Source: Chloromonas sp. AAM2 (lineage: Eukaryota > Chlorophyta > Chlorophyceae > Chlamydomonadales > Chlamydomonadaceae). Taken from it: a DNA stretch of 23,818 bases. Numbering within the stretch: position 1 is the first letter of the stretch; each line of letters starts with the position of its first letter. The stretch is taken from the NCBI GenBank assembly GCA_004335635.1, contig QAXH01005130.1:28119-51936 (forward strand). Reading direction: 5' to 3'. Positions 10,607 through 21,127 of the stretch are shown here, piece by piece. Below the pieces are notes generated by a model. That model was given only the letters and a program-made list of their open reading frames with translations. It had not been told where the DNA came from and made no database searches. The position numbers were made by a program, and so were the translations under genes.

Positions 10607-13600
10607 ATGGACAGGTGGTTGGAAGCCCACTTGCCAGTGGCTAATTGCTGCTGGTTCCAGTGCCTATGAACAGTCATGTAAAGTACCTGCTTCCTGCAAA
10701 TGTGTTAAAAAGCAACGCTTGTTGCGCATCAGAGACCTTCTTGAGCCACCCAACAGGACAGGAAGCAGCCCAGACCTCTATCAACTCCCAGCTCAGCATC
10801 ATGACAGAACGAAGAGTGGACCTTGTTCGTGTAGAAAGGCAGGTGGAAGCATGCGATGCTCCATGCCTGACACATGGCCGCATGGATCAGTCCAACAACA
10901 TATGGAGCTGGCAGCCAGTCAAATCTGCATCTTTCCGGTCCACACAGCATGGCACATAACAACAAACACCATCAGTGCCCGTACCGTTAAGCCTTGCAAC
11001 TCTAGGTTACTGACTGTGAGAACGTGCACTGACAATCAACCAACATGTTGTCGCTGCAAACCAGAGCATAGAGCGTCATAATCTTCAATTCTACTTGTTT
11101 TTTTTCAGGCCACAGCAGATTTACGATGTGGAAGAAGTGTTTGGGCGGGATGCCCGGTCGGTTTTTCCCAGCCAGTCAGCAGCAGCTGCGGCAGCAGCAG
11201 CCAGCAGCGGGCAACTGAGCACCGAGAGCGTGAGGGAGATGCTCGGGGCCAAGAAATTCGTAACAGAGACTGAGGTGGGTGATCGTAGGGGATGTTGGTG
11301 TTGGTGTTGGTGTTGGTGTTGGTGTTGGTGTTGGTGTTGGTGTTGGTGTGGGTGTTGGTGTGGGTGTTGGTGTTGGTGTGGGTGTGGGTGTTGGTGTTGG
11401 TGTTGGTGTTGTTTACATGGCCTTCACTAGGGAGGACTGCTCAGCGGGGGCGAGGGAGGGAGGGGGGGAGGAAAAACAAAGAGAACAACTATTAACTGCA
11501 CCACTGCACCAGCAAGAAATGTAAATCAGCTGACCAGACAGGAAAAGGTGCCCAGGTAACTTCAAACAGTGTTTGTAGGGAATGTGGGGGACGGGGTGAG
11601 GCAGGGGCAGTGAAGGACCACCATGTGTACAGCGGGTGAGAATTCTGTGGAAAAGAGCTGTTGCAGCAATGGAATTCTGGAAAGGTGTCTGCCTACCGCT
11701 GACAAGACGGCTGGCCCGTTCTCTGAAACCCGAATGTCGGCTGTTTGTGGCCCCTGCCTAGCATGCCTGCTGGTGTGGGTGGACCTCTAAACATGACTAG
11801 ATTGAAGGTCATGTAACAGTAAGCACCTACACTATCTTGCCTCCTGAGCGCGATCTTGAAGCCTGGAGTCCTCAATGCCTCTTTGAAAGAACGAGAGAGC
11901 TGTGCCTGTCCGGACCCTTGCTCAAGTAAGGTTGTGCAACCGTTTCTGGACGTTTCTTGAAACTTTCTCGTGGCCTCCCATGCTCGCAGCTTGAGGCCCT
12001 CAAAGCTGCCAGGGGTGGTGGGGGCGATCAGGGGGAGCCCCTCAAACCCCTGGTGGAGGTGCTGCGGGAGGCCAAGGAAAAGAAGGAGTCGGCGTTTGCG
12101 GACGGCTGGAAACAGATGAAAACGGGTACGTGGGGGAATATTGATAAGGACTCCTAGAAACAGATGAAAACGGGTACGTGGGGGAATATTGATAAGGACT
12201 CCTAGCTGCAAGTTTGATACAGGGTTCAGGTAGCGATACAAAAGACGTTCAAGATATGTTAAGTGGGAGTAAGTATTAAGTCTGGTACTCGCGACTCCTA
12301 TAGTTGAGAGTTATAGTTGTGGCACTGATATGTATACACCATTCATGTGGGCCAGATAGATGGGGCTAAGATGCTGCAATCATGACCTGAAGTTTCAACA
12401 ACCATAACCACCACCTGACCGCCTTGCAGGTAAAAACCGCCCTCTGGATGAGGACGAGCTCCTATTCCTGGACTCAGTGGCCGAGGCGGAGGCGGCGAGG
12501 GTCAGGAAGCAGATGGAAGACGAACGCAGGGAAATGGACGAATTCAGGTGGGCGGAAACGGACAAATTCAGGTGGGCGGAAACGGACGAACTCAGGTGGC
12601 GGAAACGGACGAACTCAGGTGGCGGAAACGGACGAACTCAGAGTCCCAACTGTTTCACCCAAAAGTGAGCCTTCCCATGTTTCATGTGGAGTCGCTTCCA
12701 GTGATAGAACATGGCAATGGGGGGAGCAAAGGTGCTGCAAGAAATGGAACACTCACATTGGGTGGTGGGATGAGTGACGTGCCAGGATGGGGTCAATGAC
12801 GTCGGGTGGTGGGGTTGACAGAGAGTTGTGACACGGCAGTGGGTTTGCCTGGGAAGGCAGCAGCATAGGCACTAGATGGGATCACTGGCATATGGGGGTG
12901 GGTGTGGGTGACGGGAGGCTTAGTGACATGGGTGGATCAGGTTAAAGATGTGGGATGGGATTACTTGATTGTACTACTGATTACTATTTCTAATGTGGGA
13001 TTACTGCTAATGATATGGGATTACTGAATGGGATTACTAATCGGTGTTCTTACTAGATGGTGTATCACCAGGTGGTATCTAAATGGTGCAAATGCTGTTC
13101 AACAGCACTGTTTGTACCTGCCTCAAACTGTTTCTTTTCTGCAGGCGTGCTACGGCTGAGGCCCAGGCCCAGGCCGAACTGGAGGCCCAGGGGCACAGTG
13201 TGGGGCCTCAGCTCACTGCACAACCCAAGCCCGTGAGCAGCTGGGGTTCGTTCAGCCGTTCCATGGAATGTTTTTGGGGGGAATATTGTGATATGAACCA
13301 CTGAGTAGAGGGGGATGGGGGGCCACATAAGGCAGGCGAATTGCACTACAGGTGAAGGCGCTTCCAGTTTGCAATAACACGGCATCCCGCACTTGAATGA
13401 GGGCTTCAGAGTGTGACACGTACACTTGGTACACATTGAGCCCAGCAGCATCCCCGAACATTCGTTTTACGTGACAGCAAACCAACACCTGGTCCTGCAC
13501 TTTTGCAGGAATCGAAACGCCCAGCCCCTGCCGCCGCCAAGCCTATTATCCGTGCAGTTTTCCGGCCCAAGGCCAAACCTGGTAGTGCAGGACAAACGAC

Positions 13601-13832
13601 CACAGGCCAACCACCATCCAGCAGTGCTGGCACAGGCGATGATAGTGTGCAGGGTAACCCCACCCCCCATGAAGCGCAGGAGGGAGATCATCAGGTTAAA
13701 AAGCAGCGGTTGGATGGCCCGGAAGGGGAAAAGCCAAAGGTGTTGGAAAAAGACGCAGGTGGTGAAGCAGACGCAGGGGGTCTGGCAGGGTTGCTTGGGG
13801 GGTATGATAGCAGTTCAGAGGGCGAGGGATGA
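10607..13832 (+). CDS. PSME3IP1: PSME3IP1/FAM192A/NIP30 (Fyv6-like) family protein
   Basis: Exons: candidate 10607-10614, then 11109-11274, 11990-12125, 12430-12547, 13145-13232 and 13509-13832 (TGA), with all phases matching, for about 279 aa. The family domain is clear: [12 protein letters not shown] (N-terminal FVSE-type motif), then [20 protein letters not shown], then [15 protein letters not shown] and a charged helix [19 protein letters not shown]. The C-terminus is disordered with an acidic serine tail, [13 protein letters not shown], similar in place to the phospho-serine tail by which the human protein binds the nuclear proteasome activator PSME3. Yeast Fyv6 is a second-step splicing factor, so either nuclear role is possible. 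Upstream of FVTE lies an unusual extension with eight alanines in a row. The 8-nt first coding exon (ATG GAC AG) is inferred from phase; an in-frame ATG at 11239 (MLGAKKF) is the alternative start. Two 5' splice sites are tandemly duplicated. Confidence 0.85.
11291..11411. repeat. Hexanucleotide repeat (GGTGTT)n, about 20 units
   Basis: An almost pure ggtgtt array with some ggtgtg units, starting about 16 nt inside intron 2 of the PSME3IP1-like gene, with G-rich sequence on the transcribed RNA. It gives meaningless Val/Gly, Cys/Trp or Leu/Val open frames. Intron 2 is the longest of this gene (715 bp). Confidence 0.95.
12110..12205. repeat. 48-bp perfect tandem duplication spanning the exon 3 / intron 3 donor
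   Basis: Copies 12110-12157 and 12158-12205 appear identical. Each holds the last 16 nt of the exon and the donor G|GTACGT (12126 and 12174). Reading through to the second donor meets an in-frame TAG at 12155-12157. Confidence 0.95.
12538..12643. repeat. 24/23-bp tandem repeat spanning the exon 4 / intron 4 donor
   Basis: The unit containing gacgaattcaggtgggcgg is repeated about 4.5 times. It places a CAG|GT donor at 12548, 12572, 12596 and 12619. The first two steps are 24 bp and keep the frame; the third is 23 bp. Confidence 0.95.
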
Positions 13833-14163
13833 GGGACGTTTCACAGGTGCTCGGCGCTTGGGCTGAAGGTGAACTGCAGCAAGCAATCGCCATCGCATTT
13901 TGACCCATTCCAAACAGATACAACAAGTCAGACAATTTCAGCTGTGCTGATGCCGACTTTCACCACACCTCACTGATGATTGTGGCACACTGACTGCCCA
14001 CTTCTTCTCACCCATTGCTTTCCGTCGTGCCTGACATATTCATCAACTTTTCCAGGCCGTGACGAGCCGCTTGCCCCTTCCCTCAGCCGCTTTGGCTTGA
14101 ACATCAAGTGTCATTTACATTTGAGCATCACTAACATCTGAAATCTTGTGTTAATCTGAACCC
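13833..14163. other. 3' flank of the PSME3IP1-like gene, no recognised feature
   Basis: Probably 3' UTR. No TGTAA occurs on the plus strand here; the first one after the stop codon is inside the LINE fragment at 14489-14493. No coding resemblance was seen. Confidence 0.6.
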
Positions 14164-14512
14164 AGCCCTGGCTTCATCAACCTGCCATGAGTGCCCTGCT
14201 CAGAACACACAGGCTCAGGTGGCTAGGCCACATGGGACGCATGCCTGACACTTCCAGCGTCAAACGTTTGCTTTTTGCAACTGTTCCAGCCCCAGAGGGC
14301 CAGCAGGCTGCAGCAAGGAGAGGCAGGGGTGCCCCGCTCTCGGCTTGGAACCGTGTTGCCAGTGATGGCATTCGTACTTTGCACCCTGCTACCAGTGACC
14401 TTTCTTGGCTTAACGATTGTCAGGCGCTTAATTCTTGGAGAGATATTGTGTCTAGCTGCAGTACCGTGGGTTCAACCATGATAAGCCATGTAATGATGAT
14501 GAGCCCTGGCTT
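14164..14512 (+). mobile_element. 5'-truncated non-LTR retrotransposon (LINE) 3' end with target-site duplication
   Basis: The direct repeat agccctggctt lies at 14164-14174 and 14502-14512. Between them an open frame encodes RLRWLGHMGRMPD, then a basic RRGRGAP segment, then a Trp-containing tail (SWLNDCQALNSWRDIV). This is the arrangement seen at the extreme C-terminus of many LINE reverse transcriptases (RLRWLGH, RGRP, WR). The right end finishes in a short tandem aatgatgatg instead of poly(A), as in RTE-like elements. Size and structure fit target-primed reverse transcription with heavy 5' truncation. The frame stays open to the element's end, suggesting a recent insertion. The clade is inferred, not shown. 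Confidence 0.78.
14489..14493 (+). terminator. TGTAA pentamer inside the LINE 3' end
   Basis: First plus-strand TGTAA after the PSME3IP1-like stop codon, 656 nt downstream, just before the right target-site repeat. It may be the element's own poly(A) signal and could end the host transcript. Confidence 0.35.
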
Positions 14513-14792
14513 TTGATTTCGATTTCCCATGCTAATTTGTTGTGTCTAATCCGATCAAGTTTGGTCACCAGTAGTCCTCTTCCCGAAGACATTTAAAACA
14601 AGTAATCTAACCATGCAGGCAGGCGAACTGAAGACAACGACTGAATACTGTGCAGCTTATTGTACAGGCACCTGATCGGTAGAGGTTCTGACAAGCCTCC
14701 AGCTGGTCTGACTAGCTGTCTACTCACGGCCAGAAACAAGGTTTCCATCCAAACATTCCAGCCACGTGCTTCAACACGTTAACAAGTGCTCA

Positions 14793-14797
14793 TTACA
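14793..14797 (-). terminator. Candidate TGTAA poly(A) signal of annexin A
   Basis: First minus-strand TGTAA after the annexin A stop codon, about 540 nt downstream. Inferred from the chlorophycean consensus only. Confidence 0.4.
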
Positions 14798-14886
14798 AGG
14801 GGGTACATAAAAGAACATGCTCCAGGCAACGAATCATGAAGCAATCTACGACCATGCAAGTACATTTCCTGCTGTGCATGCATACT

Positions 14887-15021
14887 CCGTACACAATCAT
14901 AAGCAAGGTCAAGGACCCACCGAATTCCTGTGCACGACCGCTGGCAATTGTCGTACACAGTTATCCGTTAAGCAAGGTCAAGCGTCCACCGTCCTTCCGT
15001 GCGCGACCCACCTGCCACTAT
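14887..15021. repeat. Degenerate direct repeat, period about 69 bp, two copies
   Basis: aagcaaggtcaag followed by a similar ccaccg...tgcgcgac segment begins at 14901 and again at 14970. The similarity extends a little upstream (cgtacaca). It lies in the annexin A 3' flank. Confidence 0.65.
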
Positions 15022-15338
15022 CCACAAACCCCGGAGCCTGATACTAGAACAGTGATGATAGAGTGTTTATATCCGTGGTCTGATCGTGAGGCTGCTAATT
15101 GCAAATGCTCGACAAGGCAAAAACACATACCAGAGAGCAATCACAAGCTATTACGCAGTGTTGGAATAGTAAAATGATGGAACATGATGCTGTCAGAACA
15201 TGAGCAGTCCCATTCAGCAAACTGGTCACGTGTGCCATTCTCTCCATATAGGTTGAACTAGGCATTCAACAAGCCCAGCCTATGCTATACAATCGGCTTC
15301 AAGGAATGAGGATTTCCATCACATGCCCCGGCCATGGC

Positions 15339-18300
15339 TTAAGCTGCTGCCACCACGGCCTTGACAATCCTGGCAAAGTCGCCGCTGACCTCCTTCTCGA
15401 CCCTGCACAAGCACACACAATACAATGAATGATGAACGATGAATCGTTGCACGTACTCATGTTTATATTAGTATCAAGATAACCTATCACTAGTAACTCA
15501 ATCCATAAATCTAAGCAAACAGGGTAGTTGCACATACTCCTGCCTTGTCATGTCAGGGATCGTTTGAAGTCACAACTATCGGCCGACCCCGGACACGGCA
15601 CTCACATGTTGGCGATGGAGACTTGGTAGCCCTCCATGAACTTTGAGTTGATTTCCCTCAGCCTGTGGCGGCGCGACACGACGGTGCGCACCAGCTGGGC
15701 GTCGTCGGTGCCCGCGCCCTGGCAGGCGCGCTTGATGAGGTATGCGTAGTAGGTGTCGTGGTCCTCCACTGCAGGGGTGAGAGAGTGGGCAAAAGTAACG
15801 GTAAGAAACGGATATAACGCGGGTAATAAGGCTGCATGTAAGCGGTAGAGCTGCTCAGTGGAGTGTTATACATGATGATGTACAGAAGTGCCCGAGTGTG
15901 CAAATGGTGCAAATGGGAAACTGAGCAGTCATAGCATACCAAAGAGCGGTCTGCTGCCCTTAGCCTCATGTCAGCTTGCTGCACCTTGGACGACATGACA
16001 CATACTGAAACTTATCATCGCATCCATGGCACACCTGCGTCACATCTGATGCCACGGCACACTTCACACCACCCCCACTCACTCATGGCCTCCAGAGTCT
16101 TGGCAGCAAATCCGCTGAACTCCTTCTTGACTGCAGCCATCAGGGTGTGGCCGTGCTTGCGACCGTACGCCTCGTTGATAGCCTTGAGCCACCTGAATGC
16201 GCACACATGGCCCGTGCCTTTGATTGGCTCAAGTGAACCTGGCAAGCGAGAGGCAGGGTCTTTTTCCCAGACGATGAGATCACACCTTGCGAGTGACAGG
16301 AGGATCGGCAAGATGGTATGGCTCATTTGTTGTCTTCAAGCCTCTCAAGAACGGCATCAACCCACGTCCAAATGTAATCATAGGCAATCGTATCAGTAAT
16401 CGTATAGAGTTGTGTCATTCTAATGGATTGTCCTCCTGATCATTCAAGATTGTTCAAGATGCCCTATGCGTGGAATGGACCCATCTTTCAGAAAATTTGT
16501 ACATGACCTACATGGATGTCGTCACTATACTCACGCTGGGCCTGAGCTGCAGATTGCCTCCACGAAGGTGTCCTCATCAGTGCCCATCTTGCCCTGGGCA
16601 ACAGACAGGAGAGACAGGGTGTTGACAGTGCAATTGACGTTCGGATCAAAGCGGTTCAGTATCTTGAACAGAGACGTCACAGCTGACACCATCTGAATGA
16701 TAAGGTGTGGCGGCTGGAGGGACTGACGGGATGAAGATAATGCTATGGTGGCATGGGCAGACAAGCTATCTCGACAGCCTGGCATCCACACTCTTACCCT
16801 CATTGGCGATGCGCAAGGGTGACGCCCGCCCCCCTGCTCCTGTCTTCTGCCCCCCTGCCTTACCTCTCCCGCGTTGTAGAGGGTATCCACCCAGGCGTCC
16901 ACCTCCTCGGGGATAACAACCTTGGGGCTGGCGCGGTTGTACTGCGCACATCAGCACGTGACATGATGTGATGATTCAAATCGCCTTCTTCTTCTTGTGA
17001 CTGGACTTTGTCACCATCAAGCTTGCCTTCCAACCAGTCAAGAAAATGCTCGTCTTTCAAATCGCTGGAAAGCAAGGGCACCACGCCCATCCCACGCGAT
17101 AACAATCCCTCAACACGGTGTCTCGACTCGTCCATAAGGCACCAGTTCCTGTGCATGACAACATAATCGGCTACCAGGCATCTATGGAGCCTCAACTATT
17201 CTGAGTATTGACAACACGAGCTGTGCAACTAACCCCTGTTTCTTTTCCTCACCGTGATCAGGCCAAGGGCCACCTTCTTGCCCTCGCCGGAAAAGTCACC
17301 GGCAATGTCGTCTGCCAGGCTCTTGCCGTACATCTGCACAGCAAGGGCGCAGCAACAGTTATATGGCGAAACCAAACAGATATTGTTGCGGATTGTCATC
17401 AAGGCAAAGCTTGATGAATCGAGCATTAAATGCTCACTGTTTGTACATCCTGCCTCACCTCGCGCATCTCAGCTCACCTTCCAACGTCAGAAACCTGCCC
17501 TGGCCTGTTCTGACCCAGGTCGCACATACTTCTCCTACAATCGTCACTTCCTGCAATCTTTGTTTGACATCAAGGCCTGCCGTGACCCAGTGTACCCCTG
17601 CACCGGATTTTCCACAGGCTTCAGATGGTCCACTCATGCACAGTGGCATGATCTTGCATGCAAACCCACCCTGTTGTACGCTTCGCTGATAGCAGCGATT
17701 TCCTCCGTAGTGCGGTGGCACAGGGTCTGCACAAACACTGCGTGCATGCGGGGCGCGAGCACGCAGCCGCTTGTCTCCAATCATTCAACTGCTCACAACT
17801 GTTTCAAGTCAGCAGAAAAGCAAGAAGGCAGTGACTCAGGTTACAGCATGCCAGAAAGCCTTTCGTGGAGTTCGTAGCCAAAAGTAGTAGATTTACGCAG
17901 TCTGATCAAATTGATGAACTTGTGCTCTTTGGTGGAAGAGCATCTGCTGGTTTTGTCCGTTCTGCAAAGCAAATTGGTCTTAAACTCATCTGATGTGAAT
18001 GACCAAGCATGCCTCTGACTTCAGTATCTGAAGGTTTGCATGCCGGCATTAGCATTCCTGTGCCCACACATCAAGCACCGCTGCCCCATGTTCAATTACC
18101 TTCCTCATTTGTGCCCATGCCCTTGATAGCCTGCTTCAGATTTTGGGCATCGTACCTGTCAATTGCCAGGCAGCATGCTATGTTGCAAGTCAGTAGGGGC
18201 ACACTTGTGTCATGCATTCTAGACTGGGATGCCAGCAGACACCAGACTAGTCGCATCTGCAATTCCCTATGCTGGCTGCCTTGGTACTTCCTTATGCTAT

Positions 18301-19400
18301 GTGCTGTATGGATTGACTAAAAATGGTATGCATGTGCAGTGGCTCGGTTTGTCAATGATCAGGCAACAAGCAAGCGTGCATTGGGCTCTGGTGACTCTAA
18401 GATCAGGTGATTGGAAAACCACTGAGGCTCTTCAAGTCGTTAGCCTTCTCACTCACTCGGCAGGGGTCAGAATGAGGCCAACCAATGCCTTGCCCTCTGC
18501 ACCACCGGTCTCACTCCTGCAGAGCCAAAATAAGTCATTGTCTGATTGTTGCATGCCAGATGCAAGTTGACTTGTGCCTGTGCCACTCGTTAGTTGTTAT
18601 TTATTATCAGAATGGCTTGGGCATACGACAATTCAACAAGTCGATTGCAGGGGATGAGACTGGCAGGTGCACAATGTGTGATCTTGCATTGCGTCACTGT
18701 TCGGCTGACAGGGCTGAGGGCTTATTGAGGGCTGAGGTGATGCTCAGACTTCAGCAGATGGACGGCTTGGGCAGCGAGACCAGCAGCCTGTCCGCCATGC
18801 CTACTTGATATCTGCAAGGGCAGGCAAGGGCCACATGCAATAGTAATCGGATTGTTCGCGTTGAGATGTGAGCCAGATCTGAAGCCCTTGGATTTGTCCG
18901 AGGGCGCAGATCAATTAGATCAGTGCGACACGTATGTACATGGTGCAATCACACTCAAGATCACAGAACCAAAATTGCCACCAAAATGCCACGCCGGTTC
19001 ATGAGAATCCTGGCCCGCCCACCATTCGTAAAGTGTGCCTGGGCTTGTACGCGTCTGAGGATACAGCAGTCGCACAAGGTTTGCAAGATGCGCGCTCCTT
19101 TCCACCCTGCCACACCTTCAATTAGGTCCCGCTGCTGCTCTTGTTGGTAAGCTTCTCGAACGATCTGAACCTGCTCGTTGGTCAAGCCGCAAATGGTGTC
19201 GATGAGCGTGGCATCGTCTGTGCCTGCGGTCACAACACGATGAACAATTAGGAAGACCTAGCTACCGGTTTTGGAGCAGCTTGGACCACAATGTTAAGAA
19301 CAGGCACCGTGGGATCAAGCCTGTGGCATGCATTGTACGCACCGAAGCCCTTCATGGCTTTGCGCAAGGTGGCAGCGGCTTCGGATGGGTTGAACGCCAT
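15339..19400 (-). CDS. ANN: Annexin A, four-repeat Ca2+/phospholipid-binding protein, complete
   Basis: Cytosolic protein expected to bind acidic membranes when Ca2+ rises. Twelve exons: 19343-19400, 19116-19223, 18805-18811 (7 nt), 18457-18516, 18100-18155, 17670-17737, 17253-17333, 16864-16941, 16535-16593, 16083-16192, 15606-15768 and 15339-15402. They sum to 912 nt (303 aa plus TAA), the normal core annexin length. The start MAFNPSEAAATLRKAMKGFG leads straight into repeat 1, so there is only a short head and no signal peptide. The four repeats carry KGFGTDD, KGMGTNEE, GKMGTDED and GAGTDD loops. Each is followed 38-39 residues later by an acidic residue just before an SG-type turn (DIKSE, AGDFSG, KKEFSG, EKEVSG), so all four type II Ca2+ sites look intact. 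Land-plant annexins usually keep only sites 1 and 4 and have Trp where repeat 1 here has Phe. All junctions are GT-AG and in phase. Tandem paralogue of annexin B. Confidence 0.95.
18805..18811 (-). other. 7-nt microexon of annexin A
   Basis: ATATCAA on the minus strand, preceded by tgcccttgcag and followed by GTAGGC. Exon 2 ends in phase 1 and exon 4 begins in phase 2, and exactly seven bases restore the frame to give LIE-DIK-SETGG, the expected annexin helix D/E junction. Confidence 0.85.
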
Positions 19401-21127
19401 TTGTTTCTGGAATCAAGTTGCGGAAACCTTGTGTTTAAGTTCTTGAATGAATTGGTCGTGCAGAGATAGTTGATTACACAATACGTCAACAACGGCAAGT
19501 CGCGCGAGACGGATGATGACACTCCGAGACCAGACGTTACTCGCCCATCGGAGCTGACAAGAATCTGGGGATCGAAACCGAGTCTGGCGAGCCCACAACC
19601 TGAGGACAAGCGCGTGCAGTCAATATTAACAGGTTCCTGCAGTCTTCCAGCAGAATGTCGTACGTGACGAGGCAAAGGGTGACGAGGCAAAGGGTGACGA
19701 GGCACTACACGCGAGCATCAACGCCAATGTAATGTGGGTTTAATACCATTCGGAACACCTACGATCAGGTCTCAGTGTACCTGCACGGCAATACATCCGC
19801 GCTTCAGCCTACGCGCTGGCCTGAGCGCCTACCCTACCCTACCCTACTTTATTAGCCAGTCCAATCCATGCAAGAAAAGTTCAGAGAACCTGTGCTCCAC
19901 GACGCTACAGAGTGCCTCAAGACGCTGCCCTTGCATTCTTGCAAGCATCCTTGACCGCGTGACTGGGCTGGGAACAACTCTGGATGAACCCATCCCTTCA
20001 TCACACCTCCTGTCAGCTGTTGACCTTAAGCATTCTTCTGGTCAATGTCTACTCGAGGCCTTAACATTCTTTCCTCTTTTTTCTGAACGTTTCCGTTTAT
20101 TGCTCCAGGACGATATGCAGCCTCGTCTCTTGCATGGCATGTGGGCCCCCTTGACATATTATTGTTTGTGTGACTTTTCTGTAGCGTCTGCCACAATCTC
20201 AGTATGTGATCACAGCTGAGTGGATTGGCCGTTTAGTTCTTGAATTCATCTCCGGCCGCACTCTCTGTGGGCCCTCTTGCTGTGATCGCCAATCCCACAT
20301 ATTCAAACCACACACGGGCCTGCTGCAACATAGCATCTTGCTTGCTTTTTTGACATCAACAACGCTTCCTTGGGCACTGGACGCAAGATGATAGCTTGAA
20401 CACTGGTCATCGTGGGCGTGGCGGTTATGATTACAAGGCATGCTGCACTATGCTTGGGTAAGCCCAGCCGCATTTGAAGCCAGCACATCAAATCCGCGTG
20501 TGCAAGAATGTCCCACTTGTTGCAGCAACCAACACCACGGGACCAAGTACCAACTTAAAGGTCAAAGGATAGGGTTCATGAAGACCAGTTTCCAAGGCAC
20601 AAGCATTTGCCTTGCCCGCATTCAGGCTACAGCTCATCAGCATTTCTTACATCATGTGGCACAGCAAGTTTCTCAAGTTTCCTGACTTCGTCTCTGTGCG
20701 ACACCTCTTCACGTCTGACACTGATACTACAGTCCATCTTTGAGTGGATGTCCTTCTGACCGCCTGGCTGAGTCACCCACATGAAGTATGGTCTGCTTCA
20801 CGGACGCACATGATTAGCTTGTATCCCAAGGGCCACACTGCACCTCATCAAGGCATAACACAATCAGCTAGTAGGAACTGCATGCCTCTCGTTCATGCCA
20901 CCCAGCGGACGCCACACACCATGAGTCATACAGCGCTCCTTTCGGTCGCACTGGCTGGCCCACACCAGCAGTGTGAGGGTCAATGAGCACAACCAGTCCT
21001 TACAGACACCCTCTCATGATCACCGGAGACAGCAGGTTCTGGGCCGTCTCCATCTCCATCTCCACTTCCGTCTCCGGTAATCATGGTCATGCCCGATGTG
21101 TGCTGTGCACTTGGAAGGTACATGCAC
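19401..21127. other. Intergenic region between the two annexins
   Basis: Contains the annexin A promoter/5' UTR and the annexin B 3' UTR (both minus strand). I recognise no gene. The longest plus-strand open frame (19734-20219) has no domain resemblance and biased composition. Small repeats occur at about 19664-19705 (gtgacgaggcaaag, about 3 copies) and 19829-19848 (ccctac-type). Confidence 0.6.
21000..21004 (-). terminator. Candidate TGTAA poly(A) signal of annexin B
   Basis: Minus-strand TGTAA 124 nt after the annexin B stop codon, a plausible 3' UTR length for a chlorophycean gene. Confidence 0.55.

Larger units (their letters stand above)
14513..15338. other. Convergent intergenic region
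   Basis: Lies between the LINE fragment and the stop codon of annexin A. It contains the probable annexin A 3' UTR (TGTAA on minus at 14793-14797) and a degenerate 69-bp repeat. No gene was recognised; open frames here have no family resemblance. Confidence 0.6.

Noticed and set aside
13426..13866. 146-aa plus-strand open frame overlapping the last exon of the PSME3IP1-like gene
   Set aside because: It is an out-of-frame shadow; the frame ending in [11 protein letters not shown] fits the family and the splice phase.
16595..16690. Extra annexin coding (TVNTLSLLSVAQ and upstream) joined to GKMGTDED
   Set aside because: It does not fit the annexin fold. It is the conserved polypyrimidine tract before the acceptor, and the previous exon joins directly at AGE|GKMGTDED.
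18740..18805. Annexin A as a pseudogene (in-frame TAG after DIK, then a frame reading MADRLLVSL)
   Set aside because: The stop lies just inside an intron: the exon is the 7-nt microexon with donor GTAGGC, and all later exons join in phase to a full 303-aa annexin. The MADRLLVSL resemblance is chance.
19829..19848. Interstitial telomere repeat (ccctac-type run)
   Set aside because: Only about three units, and the motif is not the CCCTAAA or CCCTAAAA type known for green algae.
19734..20219. 161-aa plus-strand open frame as a gene
   Set aside because: No recognisable domain, Ser/Leu/Cys-biased composition and no supporting splice or UTR context.
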